Numbered from the stretch's first letter, positions 26,519 to 40,672 are shown. The stretch is 64,000 bases of DNA from VAZQ01 sp963725065 (GCA_963725065.1 CAVRXD010000004.1:1-64000); one strand, 5' to 3'. Numbers and translations are program-made. Notes: generated from the letters alone by a model not told the origin.

Positions 26519-26968
26519 ATGCGAACTTTCGATCTTGCTCCCCTCTATCGTTCGACCGTCGGTTTCGACCGGCTCTTTTCCATGCTCGATGGCTTCGAAG
26601 CCACTCCGGGTTATCCGCCCTACAACATCGAGCGCACCGGCGATAACGCCTACCGGATCTCGGTGGCGGTGGCCGGCTTTGGCGAGAACGAGCTTTCGAT
26701 CGAGGCGAAAGAAAACACGCTGACGATCAAGGGCGAGAAACAGGCGAAGGACGAGAGCAACAGCGGCGAGGTGCTCTATCAGGGCATCGCAGCCCGCGCC
26801 TTCGAGCGCGTCTTCCAACTTGCCGACTACGTCCAGGTCAGGGGCGCAGCCCTCGAGAACGGTCTCCTGCACGTCGACCTCGTGCGCGAGATTCCCGAGG
26901 CCAAGAAGCCGCGCCAGATCCCGATCGGGAACGGTCAGCCCAAGGTGGTTGAAGCCAAGGCTGCTTGA
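26519..26968 (+). CDS. Hsp20-family small heat-shock protein
   Basis: 149-residue IbpA-type chaperone that holds unfolding proteins as large oligomers. Seen: N-terminal LYRSTVGFDRLFSMLDGF (the IbpA/class A hallmark), PPYNIERTGDNAYRISVAVAGF opening the alpha-crystallin domain, KENTLTIKGEK, and the conserved AFERVFQLADYVQV with GLLHVDLVREIPE at the end of the domain; a short charged tail follows. The ATG at 26519 sits six bases after AGGA and directly after the leader hairpins. Expression is probably controlled both at promoter (RpoH-like) and translation (ROSE). Monocistronic, with its own terminator. Confidence 0.95.
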   Translation: MRTFDLAPLYRSTVGFDRLFSMLDGFEATPGYPPYNIERTGDNAYRISVAVAGFGENELSIEAKENTLTIKGEKQAKDESNSGEVLYQGIAARAFERVFQLADYVQVRGAALENGLLHVDLVREIPEAKKPRQIPIGNGQPKVVEAKAA

Positions 26969-26988
26969 GCCGTCGGCTCATCAGAGGG

Positions 26989-27020
26989 AGCGCCCCGGTT
27001 TTCCGGGGCGCTTTCATTTT
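26989..27020 (+). terminator. Rho-independent terminator after hsp20
   Basis: Perfect 10-bp inverted repeat AGCGCCCCGG/CCGGGGCGCT around a TTTT loop, followed by TTCATTTT, 20 bases after the hsp20 stop. Acts on the plus strand. Confidence 0.88.
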
Positions 27021-27054
27021 GCGGCACGCTCAAATCTTGCAGCAGGTCCTACTC

Positions 27055-27747
27055 TTACTCCTCGACCGGCGCCGCGGCGGACGGATGGGCCGGCGTGGTG
27101 ACGCTGCCGGTGGTTTCGTGCTCGTTGGCCGACTTTGATTGGACTGGCGGCGGCGGTGCGGCCGCCACACCCTGCTTGGCATCGGATGAATCGGGGGATG
27201 CGAGCTTGGGCCGTGGTCGCGGCAGCGGCGGTGGTCCCGCCTGGACCGCCGGATCGGGCGACGCGCCCGGAGCGCGAGCAGGCCCTCCCGGTATCCCGCC
27301 GGGGCCGGCAGCATTCGGCGGCGATGGACCTTCAGTGCCCGGCGGCAACATTGGGGCACGCGGGTCCGGACCGTAGCCCTCCGGCACCATCGCCATCGGC
27401 CGTGGCGGACGGCCATAAGGCGGCCGCAACAGCGGCATGGCGTAGCGCGGCGCCATCAGCGGTATCACCTTGACGATGCGTCCGCGCTGCGCATCGACGA
27501 TCACCCTGACTTCTTCGCCGGCGGGATCGACCGCACGCAGCGCATAGGTCGGGCCTTGGCGCACCGGGCTACCCATCGGCTCGAGGCCGGTCGAGCGCAC
27601 GATCGTTACGATCTCATGTGGCGGCAGCCCCGCGCCGGGATAGACGGTACCGGGATAGACGGGCGGTGGTGCGGGTTGCGCCAGAGCGTGTCCGGCTACC
27701 GCAAACGCGGCGACAAGTCCCGCGTAGAGGGCGATCTTGTGCTGCAA
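27055..27747 (-). CDS. secreted proline-rich hypothetical protein
   Basis: About 230 residues from a TTG start that has GGGGGAA seven bases upstream; the frame is open further back but without a signal peptide. Seen: an N-terminal signal (IALYAGLVAAFAVAGHALAQ), then a small conserved-looking module of about 60 residues with PHEIVTIVRSTGLEPMG and VRVIVDAQRGRIVKVIPL, reminiscent of PepSY-type domains, then a long Pro/Gly/Ala-rich low-complexity tail. Probably exported to the periplasm. Function not recognised. Same strand as the aldolase and DoxX genes, 155 bases downstream of the aldolase stop. Confidence 0.6.
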   Translation of the reverse strand: MQHKIALYAGLVAAFAVAGHALAQPAPPPVYPGTVYPGAGLPPHEIVTIVRSTGLEPMGSPVRQGPTYALRAVDPAGEEVRVIVDAQRGRIVKVIPLMAPRYAMPLLRPPYGRPPRPMAMVPEGYGPDPRAPMLPPGTEGPSPPNAAGPGGIPGGPARAPGASPDPAVQAGPPPLPRPRPKLASPDSSDAKQGVAAAPPPPVQSKSANEHETTGSVTTPAHPSAAAPVEE

Positions 27748-27902
27748 GATAAAGTTCCCCCGATCTGATGTTCCCAGTTCGCTGCCTTCGGTCGACGCGG
27801 CAGCGCGAACGCAATGCGGCTCAAGCGCAATCGATCGCGGCTTGGCGGCGCATGGCGCAACGATAGCAAGGAATTGGGCGTAGCTTTGGCGCTGCCGTGT
27901 CA

Positions 27903-28958
27903 TCAACAAGCACGCGCCACCGCCACAAAACGATCGACCTCGTCCGCAGTCGTGGCGAACGAAGTGACGAGACGCACGAGGATGGCATCGCGCACCGGCA
28001 TGAGGCCGTCCGGCAGCGCATCGGTCGTCCAGGGATAGTAACTCGCGCCGGCGGCCTTGAGTCGCGTGTCAACCGACAAGGGCAGCGCGGCGAACACCTC
28101 GTTCGCTTCGACAGGCCACACCGGATGAAACCCCGCGGCGGCAAGCCCGGCCGCCAGCCTGTCGGCCATGGCGTTGGCGTGACGTGCGAGTTTGAGCCAG
28201 AGATCGCCGGCGAGATAGGCTTCGATCTGCGCGGCGATGAAGCGATGCTTGGAAACGAGATGGCCGCCGCGCTTGCGACGCTCCGCCATATTGGCGCCGC
28301 GGGCCGCATCGAAGAACACGACGGCTTCGGCTGCCAGCGCTCCGCCCTTGGTGGCGCCGAACGAGAGCACGTCGACCCCCGCCATCCAGGTCGCTTGCGC
28401 CGGCGAGGCGTTCATCCGTGCCAGCGCATTGGCGATCCGTGCACCGTCGATGTGCACGGCAACGCCGTGCGCATGCGCGATATCGGCGAGCAGCCGGATC
28501 TCGTCCACCCGATAGACCGTGCCCGCTTCGGTCGCCTGCGAGAGCGAGAGCACCGCAGGACTTACATGATGCGGGCCGCCCCATTGCCCTTCATCGAGCG
28601 CGCGCTGCAGCGTCGTCGGCGCGATCTTGCCGGCCTCGCCCGCGAGGCCGATGAGCTTGATGCCACCGCCGAAGAATTCGGGCGCACCGCATTCATCGGT
28701 GGCGATGTGCGCCTCGTCGTGGCACAGCACGGCGCCCCATGGCGGCGTGAGGTGTGCCAGCGCGAGCGCGTTTGCCGCCGTGCCGGTCGGCACCAGGAAC
28801 ACCGCGACCTCGCGCTGAAAAATCTCGGCGAATCTTCGCTCGACCCGCTTGGTCCAATCATCGCGGCCGTAGGCGAGCGCGGCGCCGTCGTTCGCCCGGG
28901 AAATGGCCGCGAGGATCTCCGGCGCGATCCCGGCTGCGTTGTCGCTTGCAAAGTTCAT
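27903..28958 (-). CDS. low-specificity threonine aldolase/beta-eliminating lyase family protein
   Basis: 351-residue PLP enzyme of fold type I. Seen: FASDNAAGIAPEILAAI, the PLP-binding GTAANALAL (about 59-67), CHDEAHIATDECG, Asp171 in VHIDGARIANAL and the Schiff-base Lys204 in SFGATKGGALAAEA. These match L-allo/low-specificity threonine aldolases, which split beta-hydroxy amino acids into glycine and an aldehyde. The ATG at 28958 begins the family similarity, after GAGAG; the frame is open 18 codons further upstream. It is 69 bases downstream of the DoxX gene, likely the same transcript. Confidence 0.88.
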   Translation of the reverse strand: MNFASDNAAGIAPEILAAISRANDGAALAYGRDDWTKRVERRFAEIFQREVAVFLVPTGTAANALALAHLTPPWGAVLCHDEAHIATDECGAPEFFGGGIKLIGLAGEAGKIAPTTLQRALDEGQWGGPHHVSPAVLSLSQATEAGTVYRVDEIRLLADIAHAHGVAVHIDGARIANALARMNASPAQATWMAGVDVLSFGATKGGALAAEAVVFFDAARGANMAERRKRGGHLVSKHRFIAAQIEAYLAGDLWLKLARHANAMADRLAAGLAAAGFHPVWPVEANEVFAALPLSVDTRLKAAGASYYPWTTDALPDGLMPVRDAILVRLVTSFATTADEVDRFVAVARAC

Positions 28959-29027
28959 GGCGTTCTCTCGGCTGATCGTAGGGATGGCGCGGCGGCACCA
29001 TGCGATGGGCAAGCGCCTGGGAAGCGC

Positions 29028-29621
29028 TCAGCCGCCGGCAAGGTGGCGATCGCGCCGGTAGATGGTGCGGATCAAGGCGTCGATGGAGATGGCGCCGGGG
29101 CCCAACAGCACCAGGACGAGCAGAATCGACAGCCAGTAGACGTGCAACGACCACCACATCGCTGGCGCGACGTAGATTTGCAGCAGCATCGTCAAGGCGA
29201 GCAGGCCCGCGGCAGCAAAGCGGGTGGCAAAGCCGAGCAGCAGGCAGATCGGCAGCACAAACTCGGCATAGCTGAACAGATAAGCGGCAGCCGCCGGGGC
29301 GATCGGCAGTTCCGCATATTGCGTCTCGAACAGCTGGAAAGTCGTCTCCTTGATGGCGGCCGGCAGCGTCACCGAGAGGTCGACCCCGCCGGCCGGCCAT
29401 TGGATCGGGACGCCCGGCCCCTCGATCTTGGCTTGGCCGGACAGGAAGAAGACGCGGGCCATGACCAGACGCAACCCCAGCGCCAGCAGTGCGTAGACGG
29501 AGCGCGCGCAGAGCCAGACCAACGTGTCCACCACCCCGCCCCTGATCGCGCCCGGGCCTGCTGCCTGCTCTGGGGCGGCACCCGCGATCGTAGTCCCGCC
29601 TGGAACCGCATTTTCCCGCAT
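29028..29621 (-). CDS. DoxX family membrane protein
   Basis: 197-residue integral membrane protein with about four hydrophobic segments. Seen: LRLVMARVFFLSGQAKIEGP, PIAPAAAAYLFSYAEFVLPICLLLG (split over about 107-131) and LALTMLLQIYVAP, the pattern of the DoxX family, small quinone-linked or thiosulfate/redox membrane proteins of mostly unknown activity. A polar N-terminal extension of about 30 residues precedes the first hydrophobic segment, so a downstream in-frame GTG could be the real start. First gene of the minus-strand group with the aldolase. Confidence 0.82.
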   Translation of the reverse strand: MRENAVPGGTTIAGAAPEQAAGPGAIRGGVVDTLVWLCARSVYALLALGLRLVMARVFFLSGQAKIEGPGVPIQWPAGGVDLSVTLPAAIKETTFQLFETQYAELPIAPAAAAYLFSYAEFVLPICLLLGFATRFAAAGLLALTMLLQIYVAPAMWWSLHVYWLSILLVLVLLGPGAISIDALIRTIYRRDRHLAGG

Positions 29622-30055
29622 TCAGCACCAACCGGTCAGAGGGTGGTCCAAGCCGCCTGGCACGCAAATGGGCTCCGGTGGTTTTTTAAGCACTCGCTGA
29701 GGAAACTTCGCACGCATCATTCGATTTTCTCGTTAGGCGAACCCTTGTGTTCATGTTTAGAATTTGGCAAAGTAAACTAGGACAGCATTGCTGTCCCAGT
29801 TGACGGCCCGCCCGGTGTCCTCGGCCGGTTTTTCATCCGGCTTACATCGGAGGGTGGTAGGCGCGGCCAACCGCATCGCCAAGCCACTTAACACAAGCGG
29901 CCACACGCTTGCGCCGAGCGGCGGTAGCGAGAAGGCCGCCAATGACCAGCGGTGCCCTTGAGGCCGCAACGCGTTTTTGGCGCTGCGGAGGCGGAAGGTG
30001 CGCCGAGACGCCGGGTTCTTCGGTGTTTTGGCGGGGGTGAGACGCGAGGACGAAA
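29622..30055. other. intergenic region upstream of gltB
   Basis: 434 bases between divergent doxX-like and gltB genes. No convincing protein is seen: open frames here are short and run into the antisense of gltB. A perfect small hairpin GGACAGC-ATT-GCTGTCC lies at 29780-29796 in an AT-richer patch (about 29690-29790) where the gltB promoter probably is. No U tract follows it. No consensus -35/-10 pair could be assigned with confidence. Confidence 0.4.
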
Positions 30056-34774
<4,719 letters not shown>

Positions 34775-34777
34775 TCT

Positions 34778-36196
34778 ATGGGCAAGATCACCGGCTTTCT
34801 CGAGTTCGAGCGCAGCGACCGTGACTACGAGCCGGTCGACGAGCGCATCCGGCATTGGCGCGAATTCGTCCTCCCCCTGCCCGACGAGGAGAATACGAAG
34901 CAGGCCGCGCGCTGCATGGATTGCGGCATTCCGTATTGTCACACCGGCTGTCCGGTGAACAACCAGATCCCGGACTGGAACGACTTGGTGTATCGCGGCA
35001 ACTGGCAGGAAGCCGCGCGCAACCTCCACACGACCAATAATTTTCCGGAAGTCACCGGCCGCGTCTGTCCGGCGCCGTGCGAGGCCTCCTGCACGCTCAA
35101 CATCGACGACAATCCGGTGGCCATCAAGACGATCGAATGCGCGATTGCCGATCGCGCCTTCGAGCAGGGCTGGATCAAGCCCGAGCCGCCCTCGGTCAAG
35201 ACCGGAAGGAAAGTCGCGATCGTCGGCTCGGGTCCCGCCGGCATGGCCTGCGCGCAACAGCTCGCCCGCGCCGGCCACGACGTGCACGTGTTCGAGAAAT
35301 ACGCCAAAGCCGGCGGCCTGCTTCGCTACGGCATTCCCGACTTCAAGATGGAGAAGTATCACGTCGATCGCCGCGTGGAGCAGATGGATATGGAAGGCGT
35401 GACGTTCCATTACGGCACCCATGTCGGCGTCAACCTACCGGCCGAGGATCTGCTCAAGGACTTCGACGCGCTCGTGCTCGCGGGCGGGGCGGAGAAGGCG
35501 CGTGATCTACCGATCCCGGGACGCGAGCTCGCCGGCATCCATTTCGCCATGGAATTCCTGCCGCAGCAGAACCGTCGCGTCAGCGGCGAGCCGCAGGACG
35601 CGAGCGCGCCGATCCTCGCCGGCGGCAAGCACGTCGTCGTCATCGGCGGCGGCGACACCGGCTCCGACTGCATCGGCACCTCGATCCGCCAGGGCGCGCT
35701 CTCGGTGCGGAATTTCGAGATCATGCCGCAGCCTCCCGCGATCGAGAACAAGATGCTGACCTGGCCCGACTGGCCGCTGAAATTGCGCACGTCGTCGAGC
35801 CACGAAGAAGGCGCCGAGCGCGACTTCGCGGTGCTGACCACCAAGTTCACCGGCGAGAACGGCCAGGTGAAGAAGCTTCACTGCGTGCGCGTGGACGGCA
35901 AGATCAAGCCCATCCCCGGCACCGAGTTCGAGCTCGACGCCGATCTGGTGCTGCTGGCGATGGGCTTCGTGCATCCCGTGCACGAAGGCATGATCACGTC
36001 GCTCGGGCTCGAGCTCGACCAGCGCGGCAACGTCAAAGCCGACGTGCTGTCCTATCAGAGCTCCAACCCGAAGGTGTTTGCGGCCGGCGACATCAGGCGC
36101 GGCCAGTCGCTCGTGGTGTGGGCGATCCGCGAAGGCCGCCAGGCCGCGCACGCCGTCGACAAATACCTGATGGGCTCGACGACGCTGCCGCGTTAG
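34778..36196 (+). CDS. gltD: glutamate synthase small subunit
   Basis: 472-residue NADPH-oxidising beta subunit. Seen: the N-terminal Cys-rich segment for 4Fe-4S clusters (Cys46, 49, 54, 58 in RCMDCGIPYCHTGCP and Cys97, 101, 105 in RVCPAPCEASC), the FAD Rossmann motif VGSGPAGMACA (about 149-159) and the NADPH motif IGGGDTGSDC near 290, plus AAGDIRRGQSLVVWAIREGR at the C terminus that closes the FAD site. It passes electrons from NADPH to GltB. Same operon as gltB. Length normal. Confidence 0.97.
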   Translation: MGKITGFLEFERSDRDYEPVDERIRHWREFVLPLPDEENTKQAARCMDCGIPYCHTGCPVNNQIPDWNDLVYRGNWQEAARNLHTTNNFPEVTGRVCPAPCEASCTLNIDDNPVAIKTIECAIADRAFEQGWIKPEPPSVKTGRKVAIVGSGPAGMACAQQLARAGHDVHVFEKYAKAGGLLRYGIPDFKMEKYHVDRRVEQMDMEGVTFHYGTHVGVNLPAEDLLKDFDALVLAGGAEKARDLPIPGRELAGIHFAMEFLPQQNRRVSGEPQDASAPILAGGKHVVVIGGGDTGSDCIGTSIRQGALSVRNFEIMPQPPAIENKMLTWPDWPLKLRTSSSHEEGAERDFAVLTTKFTGENGQVKKLHCVRVDGKIKPIPGTEFELDADLVLLAMGFVHPVHEGMITSLGLELDQRGNVKADVLSYQSSNPKVFAAGDIRRGQSLVVWAIREGRQAAHAVDKYLMGSTTLPR

Positions 36197-36231
36197 AGCC
36201 TTCTCTACTGGAGTTGAATCAATCCGCAGTC

Positions 36232-36263
36232 ATTCCGGGGCCCGAGAGCAAGGAGCCCGGAAT
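36232..36263. repeat. REP-like hairpin between convergent genes
   Basis: ATTCCGGGGC and GCCCGGAAT form an imperfect stem with a loop of about 12 bases between the gltD stop and the convergent DUF459 gene. The same ATTCCGGG core forms the ends of the longer element at 49334-49500. It may act as a bidirectional transcription stop, although no T tract follows. Confidence 0.5.
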
Positions 36264-36273
36264 CTACCGTGCG

Positions 36274-37845
36274 TCAGCGGAACCAGCCGCCGCCCCCGCC
36301 TCCGAAGCCGAAGAACGAGCGCTGCTGATCATAGGGATTGGGCGCACGCGGCCGCGGACGACGCGGCGGTGGCGGCTTGGCTTCGGCCGTCTGGGCGGCC
36401 TGGGCATCCGCGCCAGGCGCGCGATCGGCGGCCGGCTTGGCGGTCCTCGCGGCGGAATCGGGCGTCGCGTTGGGGTCGTTGGTCGCAGGCTCGAGCGTGA
36501 CATTCCCGCGCGGCCAGCTGAAATCGTCCGCGCGCCCGTTGGGAGCGGCGATCGGCTCGCCCCTGGTGAGCACGCGCGTGGCGGTCGTGTCCACGGCCGG
36601 CGCCGCGCGCGCGGCGCCGATCAGCTCTTCCGGCGCGGCGCGGACCGCCGTCAGCGGCAGCACGGGTCCGGCCGAGGGACGCGCAGCCGGACCGCCCGGC
36701 TTGCTCGGCGCCTGCGGGGCGACATCGACCGGCACCGGCAATGCCACCGACATGCCGCGGTTGTTGATGGTGCGCTGGATCTCGCGCTCCACATAGTGCG
36801 CGAGCTTGCGCGCGCCGAACTTGGTGAAATAGACGCCGTCGCCGGTGCGCAGGCGGCGAATCTGGCCTTCGTAGTCCGGCCCTTGCGGCGAGTACCGGCC
36901 GGCCTCGTCGACGAAGCCGTCCCAGATATCGACATAGGCGATGCCCGCCTTCTCGGCGCGGCTGCGGTAGAGCTCGTTGAGGTAGGACGAATCGGCGCTG
37001 GCCTTGGGACCGCGCTGCGACGGCAAGCCCACCCAGATGACCGGGACGCCCGCGCTCTTGAGCGCGGCGATGGTGGCATCGATGCGCTTGATATAGGCGA
37101 GCTCCCACTTCTCGGTGTGGAATTCCCACGGACCGAAATTGGCCTGCCGCGCCTGCTCCGGCGTCATGTTGGCGGGCTGTTCGACGGCCGCGGGTTGCTC
37201 GGGCGGCTGCTGCTCGGGGTCGGCCGGCGGCGCCGGCGGCGTGGTCGCCGCCGCGGGTGCATTCGGCTGGGCCGGCGGTTGCGCGCCTGCCTTCGGTGCC
37301 GGTGCGGCGGGTCGGGCGACCGCGACGACAGGCGCCTTTTCGCGGATGGTCTGACGGTCGTTGTTGCCGATCATCATGACGATGAATTTGGGCTTGTCGG
37401 CTGCGATGATCTCGCGCGCCACCTGCGGCCACTCGATATCGCGGCGCGTGTCGTAGCGGATCAGGCCGGAATCGGTGCGATGCTTGCGCAGGATGTTGAT
37501 CTCGGGCTTTTCGGCGAAGGCGTCTTCGAGCCCGTAGGCCAGCCAATCGGCGTTGGCGTCGCCCACCACCACGATCGGGGTGGTGGCCTCGGGCTTCTTC
37601 TGCGTCGAGGCGGGCGCGCGCGAATAGTCGACCGGCGCCTCGCGTTCCTGACGCTGGTCGTAGCGCCGGTCGTTCCCGAACCAGCCGCCGCCGCCGCCGA
37701 ACCAGTTATTGTTGTTGTTGTACTGCTGTTGCTGCTGGCGTTGCGGGCGATTGCCCCAGTCCCAGAACTGCGCCTGCGCCGGCAACAGCCAGGCGAGGCT
37801 GATGCCCGCCGCCATGACGGCCACAAATGCTCGGGATTTGCCCAT
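36274..37845 (-). CDS. DUF459/SGNH-hydrolase-family secreted protein
   Basis: 523-residue exported protein. Seen: signal peptide (VAVMAAGISLAWLLPAQAQ), then a Gln/Asn/Gly-rich linker (residues 35-60), the SGNH-like domain from about residue 90 (VVVGDANADWLAYGLEDAF, IVMMIGNNDRQ as block III, VPVIWVGLP), a long Pro/Ala linker inside the domain (about 175-245), and an Arg/Pro-rich tail. The position of the usual block-I serine (GDS) is Ala97 here, so hydrolase activity is doubtful. The neighbours mltB and galU suggest a link to cell envelope or polysaccharide. Probably periplasmic. Confidence 0.8.
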   Translation of the reverse strand: MGKSRAFVAVMAAGISLAWLLPAQAQFWDWGNRPQRQQQQQYNNNNNWFGGGGGWFGNDRRYDQRQEREAPVDYSRAPASTQKKPEATTPIVVVGDANADWLAYGLEDAFAEKPEINILRKHRTDSGLIRYDTRRDIEWPQVAREIIAADKPKFIVMMIGNNDRQTIREKAPVVAVARPAAPAPKAGAQPPAQPNAPAAATTPPAPPADPEQQPPEQPAAVEQPANMTPEQARQANFGPWEFHTEKWELAYIKRIDATIAALKSAGVPVIWVGLPSQRGPKASADSSYLNELYRSRAEKAGIAYVDIWDGFVDEAGRYSPQGPDYEGQIRRLRTGDGVYFTKFGARKLAHYVEREIQRTINNRGMSVALPVPVDVAPQAPSKPGGPAARPSAGPVLPLTAVRAAPEELIGAARAAPAVDTTATRVLTRGEPIAAPNGRADDFSWPRGNVTLEPATNDPNATPDSAARTAKPAADRAPGADAQAAQTAEAKPPPPRRPRPRAPNPYDQQRSFFGFGGGGGGWFR

Positions 37846-38012
37846 GAGATCAAACTCCCGATCGCTGTTACGCCGCGGTCTACGCCGTTGTCGCCGGTTC
37901 CCGTCGCAGGGACGCCGGCCACCAGCTTAACCACTTAGTAATACGACCAAAAATGTCAACTTGAAGATGGCCGGAGGCCCCCACAGAGGCCCCTGCCCAC
38001 CCCCACACGGTC

Positions 38013-39383
38013 TTACCGGCTGCGCAACCGCGCCAGCGCCGCCTCGGAGGCGAACCCGTCGGGCACCTGGCCGACGCTCGACTGGAACTGGCGCAGCGCG
38101 TTGCGGGTCTTGCCCCCGAGCCGGCCGTCGGGCTCGCCCACGTCGAAGCCGCGCTGGGCGAGGAGCTGCTGCAGCTCGTAGCGCTCGGCGCGGGTGAGCA
38201 CGCGTTCGTGCCGGGGCCAGGGCTGCACGAACGGCCCCCCGCCGCGGAAGCGGTCGGCGAGATGGCCGATGGCGAGCGCATAGGCCTCGGCCGGGTTGTA
38301 CTTCATGATGGCGCGGAAGTTCTGCAGCATCAGGAAGCCCGGCCCCTGCGCCCCGGCCGGCACCAGCAGGTAGGCGCGATCCTCGGGGCGCGGGAACGGC
38401 TTGCCGCCGGCGCGGCGGATGCCGAGGCGTTCCCATTCCCGCATCGTCATCATGCGCGAGCGATCGGCGAGCAGGAAATTGAAGTCCTTCGGCAGCACGA
38501 CCTCGTAGCCCCAGCTCTGGCCCGCGACCCATCCGTCCTTCTTGAGATTGTTCGCGGTCGACGCGATGAGATCGGGCACGGAGTCGACGACGTCGCGGCG
38601 GCCGTCGCCGTCGTGGTCGACCGCGAAGCGCTTGAACGAGGTCGGCATGAACTGGGTCGGGCCGAAGGCGCCCGCCCACGAGCCCTTGAGATGGTCGGGG
38701 CGCACGTCGCCGCGCGCGAGGATTTCCAGCGCCGAGAGAAACTCCTCGCGGAAATAATCCTGGCGCCGGCCGACGCAGGCCAGCGTCGCGGTCGAACGGA
38801 TCACCGAGCGGTCGCCGATCATCGTGCCGTAGTTGGACTCCACGCCCCAGATCGCGGCGATGATGGTGCGGTCGACCCCGTAGGCCTTCTCGACTGCGTC
38901 GAACGCCGCGCGGTGCTGCGCCAGGATGGCGCGGCCGTTGGCGATGCGCTCGTCGCTGACGAGGAGGTCGAGATAGTCCCAGAACGACTTGGTGAATTCG
39001 GGCTGGCTGTCGAGCAAGTCCATAATGCGCAGGTCGGGCGTCAGCCCTGCGACATTGGCGTCGAACACCGCGCGGCTGACCCCGCGGCGCTCGGCCTGCG
39101 GCCAGAGCCCCTCGAGGCAGCTGCGGAAATTAGCCGCAGCCGCGCGGATCGCCTGCGCCGTCATCAGCGGATGATTGGACGCACCTGACTCGCCGCTCCA
39201 TTCCGGCGCCGGCGTCGGAGCCGCGGCAGCCGCGGGCGCGGCGGCCGGAGCGGCGCCGGTGGTCGCGCGCGGCGCACCGGACGGCGCGCGGATGTCCAGG
39301 CTCTGCCCGAGTACCGGCGCCGCCAGCGCGGCCGTGGCCAAAACTGCGCCGGACAGGCGCATCAGTCGGGCAAATGTCGCCAT
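38013..39383 (-). CDS. lytic murein transglycosylase with peptidoglycan-binding domain (MltB type)
   Basis: 456-residue envelope enzyme that cuts glycan strands to 1,6-anhydro products. Seen: signal-like N terminus (LSGAVLATAALAAPVLGQ), Ala/Pro linker (about 41-62), the MltB catalytic domain with Glu182 in AIWGVESNYGTMIGD and GPTQFMPTSFKRFAVDHDGDG, and a C-terminal PG_binding_1 module with LLAQRGFDVGEPDGRLGGKTRNA (split over about 405-427). ATG at 39383 is chosen because the signal peptide begins there; the frame continues 33 codons upstream without one. Sits between the DUF459 gene and divergent galU. Confidence 0.9.
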   Translation of the reverse strand: MATFARLMRLSGAVLATAALAAPVLGQSLDIRAPSGAPRATTGAAPAAAPAAAAAPTPAPEWSGESGASNHPLMTAQAIRAAAANFRSCLEGLWPQAERRGVSRAVFDANVAGLTPDLRIMDLLDSQPEFTKSFWDYLDLLVSDERIANGRAILAQHRAAFDAVEKAYGVDRTIIAAIWGVESNYGTMIGDRSVIRSTATLACVGRRQDYFREEFLSALEILARGDVRPDHLKGSWAGAFGPTQFMPTSFKRFAVDHDGDGRRDVVDSVPDLIASTANNLKKDGWVAGQSWGYEVVLPKDFNFLLADRSRMMTMREWERLGIRRAGGKPFPRPEDRAYLLVPAGAQGPGFLMLQNFRAIMKYNPAEAYALAIGHLADRFRGGGPFVQPWPRHERVLTRAERYELQQLLAQRGFDVGEPDGRLGGKTRNALRQFQSSVGQVPDGFASEAALARLRSR

Positions 39384-39708
39384 GATGCTTTTATCTCGGA
39401 TCGATTGTTGGCTCGCCGACGATGGGGAACCCAAATGTTGCGGGATCGTTAAACGCTGGCGCGCTTGCGGCGCGCGGGTCAAACTGGCAAGCCGGTTGCA
39501 GCGAGCGGCGCGGATGGCGTGAACCCGCGTTGCTCATCGCATCATACCACCAACCCACCCTCGCCCGCTCCTGGTCAGGATCGAAGCGGTCAGGAAGCGA
39601 TCTCGCGACGACCCGTATCATGACACACCCAGACTTCGGCAATACCGAGACAGGTTTGGGCGCAATCCGCGTTCCCAATCGCGTTCCCATGAGAGTGCCG
39701 GCGCCAGC

Positions 39709-40590
39709 ATGAGACCGATCCGCAAAGCCGTTTTCCCCGTGGCCGGACTGGGCACCAGGTTCCTGCCCGCGACCAAGGCCATGCCGAAGGAGATGCTGCC
39801 GGTGGTCGACCGGCCGCTGATCCAGCACGTGGTCGACGAGGCGCGCGAGGCCGGCATCGAGCATTTCATCTTCGTCACCGGCCGCAACAAGGGCGTGATC
39901 GAGGACCACTTCGACCGCCAGTTCGAGCTCGAGCACACGCTCACCGAGCGCAAGCGCAACGACGATCTCGAAGCGCTCTCCCGCGACCTGCCGGGACCGG
40001 GCACCACGAGCTTCACGCGCCAGCAGCTGCCGCTCGGCCTCGGTCACGCGGTCTGGTGCGCGCGCGAGCTGATCGGACACGAGCCGTTCGCGCTGCTGCT
40101 GCCCGACGTGCTGGTGCAGCACGAGCGCGGCTGCCTGGCGCAGATGATCGATGCCGCGCGCGGCCTGCCCGAGAATCCGAACATCATCGCGGTCGAGGAG
40201 GTGCCGGCCGACCGCGTGCACATGTACGGCGTGGTCGGCGTCGGCAAGCGCCAGGGCAACCTGTTCGAATTGACCCAGATGATCGAGAAGCCCGACCGGG
40301 CCAAGGCGCCGTCGAACCTCATCATCACCGGCCGCTACATCCTCCAGCCCGAGATCTTCGACGTGCTCGCCGCCGAGAAGCGCGGCGCCGGCGGCGAGAT
40401 CCAGCTCACCGACGCCATGATCGAGCTCGCCCGCAGCCAGCCGTTCTACGGGCTGGAATTCGAAGGCCGCAGCTTCGACTGCGGCTCGAAGGTCGGCTTC
40501 CTGGCCGCCAACGTCGCCTATGCGCTCGAGCGTCCCGATATCGCGCCGGCGATGCGGGCCGAGATCAAGCGGCTGCTGGGCGACGGCTAG
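39709..40590 (+). CDS. galU: UTP-glucose-1-phosphate uridylyltransferase
   Basis: 293-residue nucleotidyltransferase forming UDP-glucose from UTP and glucose-1-phosphate for exopolysaccharide, LPS and glycan synthesis. Seen: AVFPVAGLGTRFLPATKAMP (about 7-26, nucleotide loop), PKEMLPVVDRPLIQHVV, FVTGRNKGVIEDHFD, GLGHAVWCARELIG, LLPDVLV and GGEIQLTDAM. The C terminus with FDCGSKVGFLAANVAYAL is standard. Same direction as the kdsD gene beyond the palindromic repeat. Full length. Confidence 0.95.
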   Translation: MRPIRKAVFPVAGLGTRFLPATKAMPKEMLPVVDRPLIQHVVDEAREAGIEHFIFVTGRNKGVIEDHFDRQFELEHTLTERKRNDDLEALSRDLPGPGTTSFTRQQLPLGLGHAVWCARELIGHEPFALLLPDVLVQHERGCLAQMIDAARGLPENPNIIAVEEVPADRVHMYGVVGVGKRQGNLFELTQMIEKPDRAKAPSNLIITGRYILQPEIFDVLAAEKRGAGGEIQLTDAMIELARSQPFYGLEFEGRSFDCGSKVGFLAANVAYALERPDIAPAMRAEIKRLLGDG

Positions 40591-40672
40591 CGTGAGTAGG
40601 TCATTGGCTCACCTGTGGGGTGGGCAAAGGCGCCTGCCAACGCATCTCGGTGAAATGGGATTCCTGAGTGCG

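Noticed and set aside
27897..29780. 627-codon plus-strand frame opposite the aldolase and DoxX genes
   Set aside because: Antisense shadow of two recognisable genes.
36118..37938. 606-codon frame antisense to the DUF459 gene
   Set aside because: Arg/Gly-rich antisense frame; the opposite strand has a signal peptide and conserved blocks.
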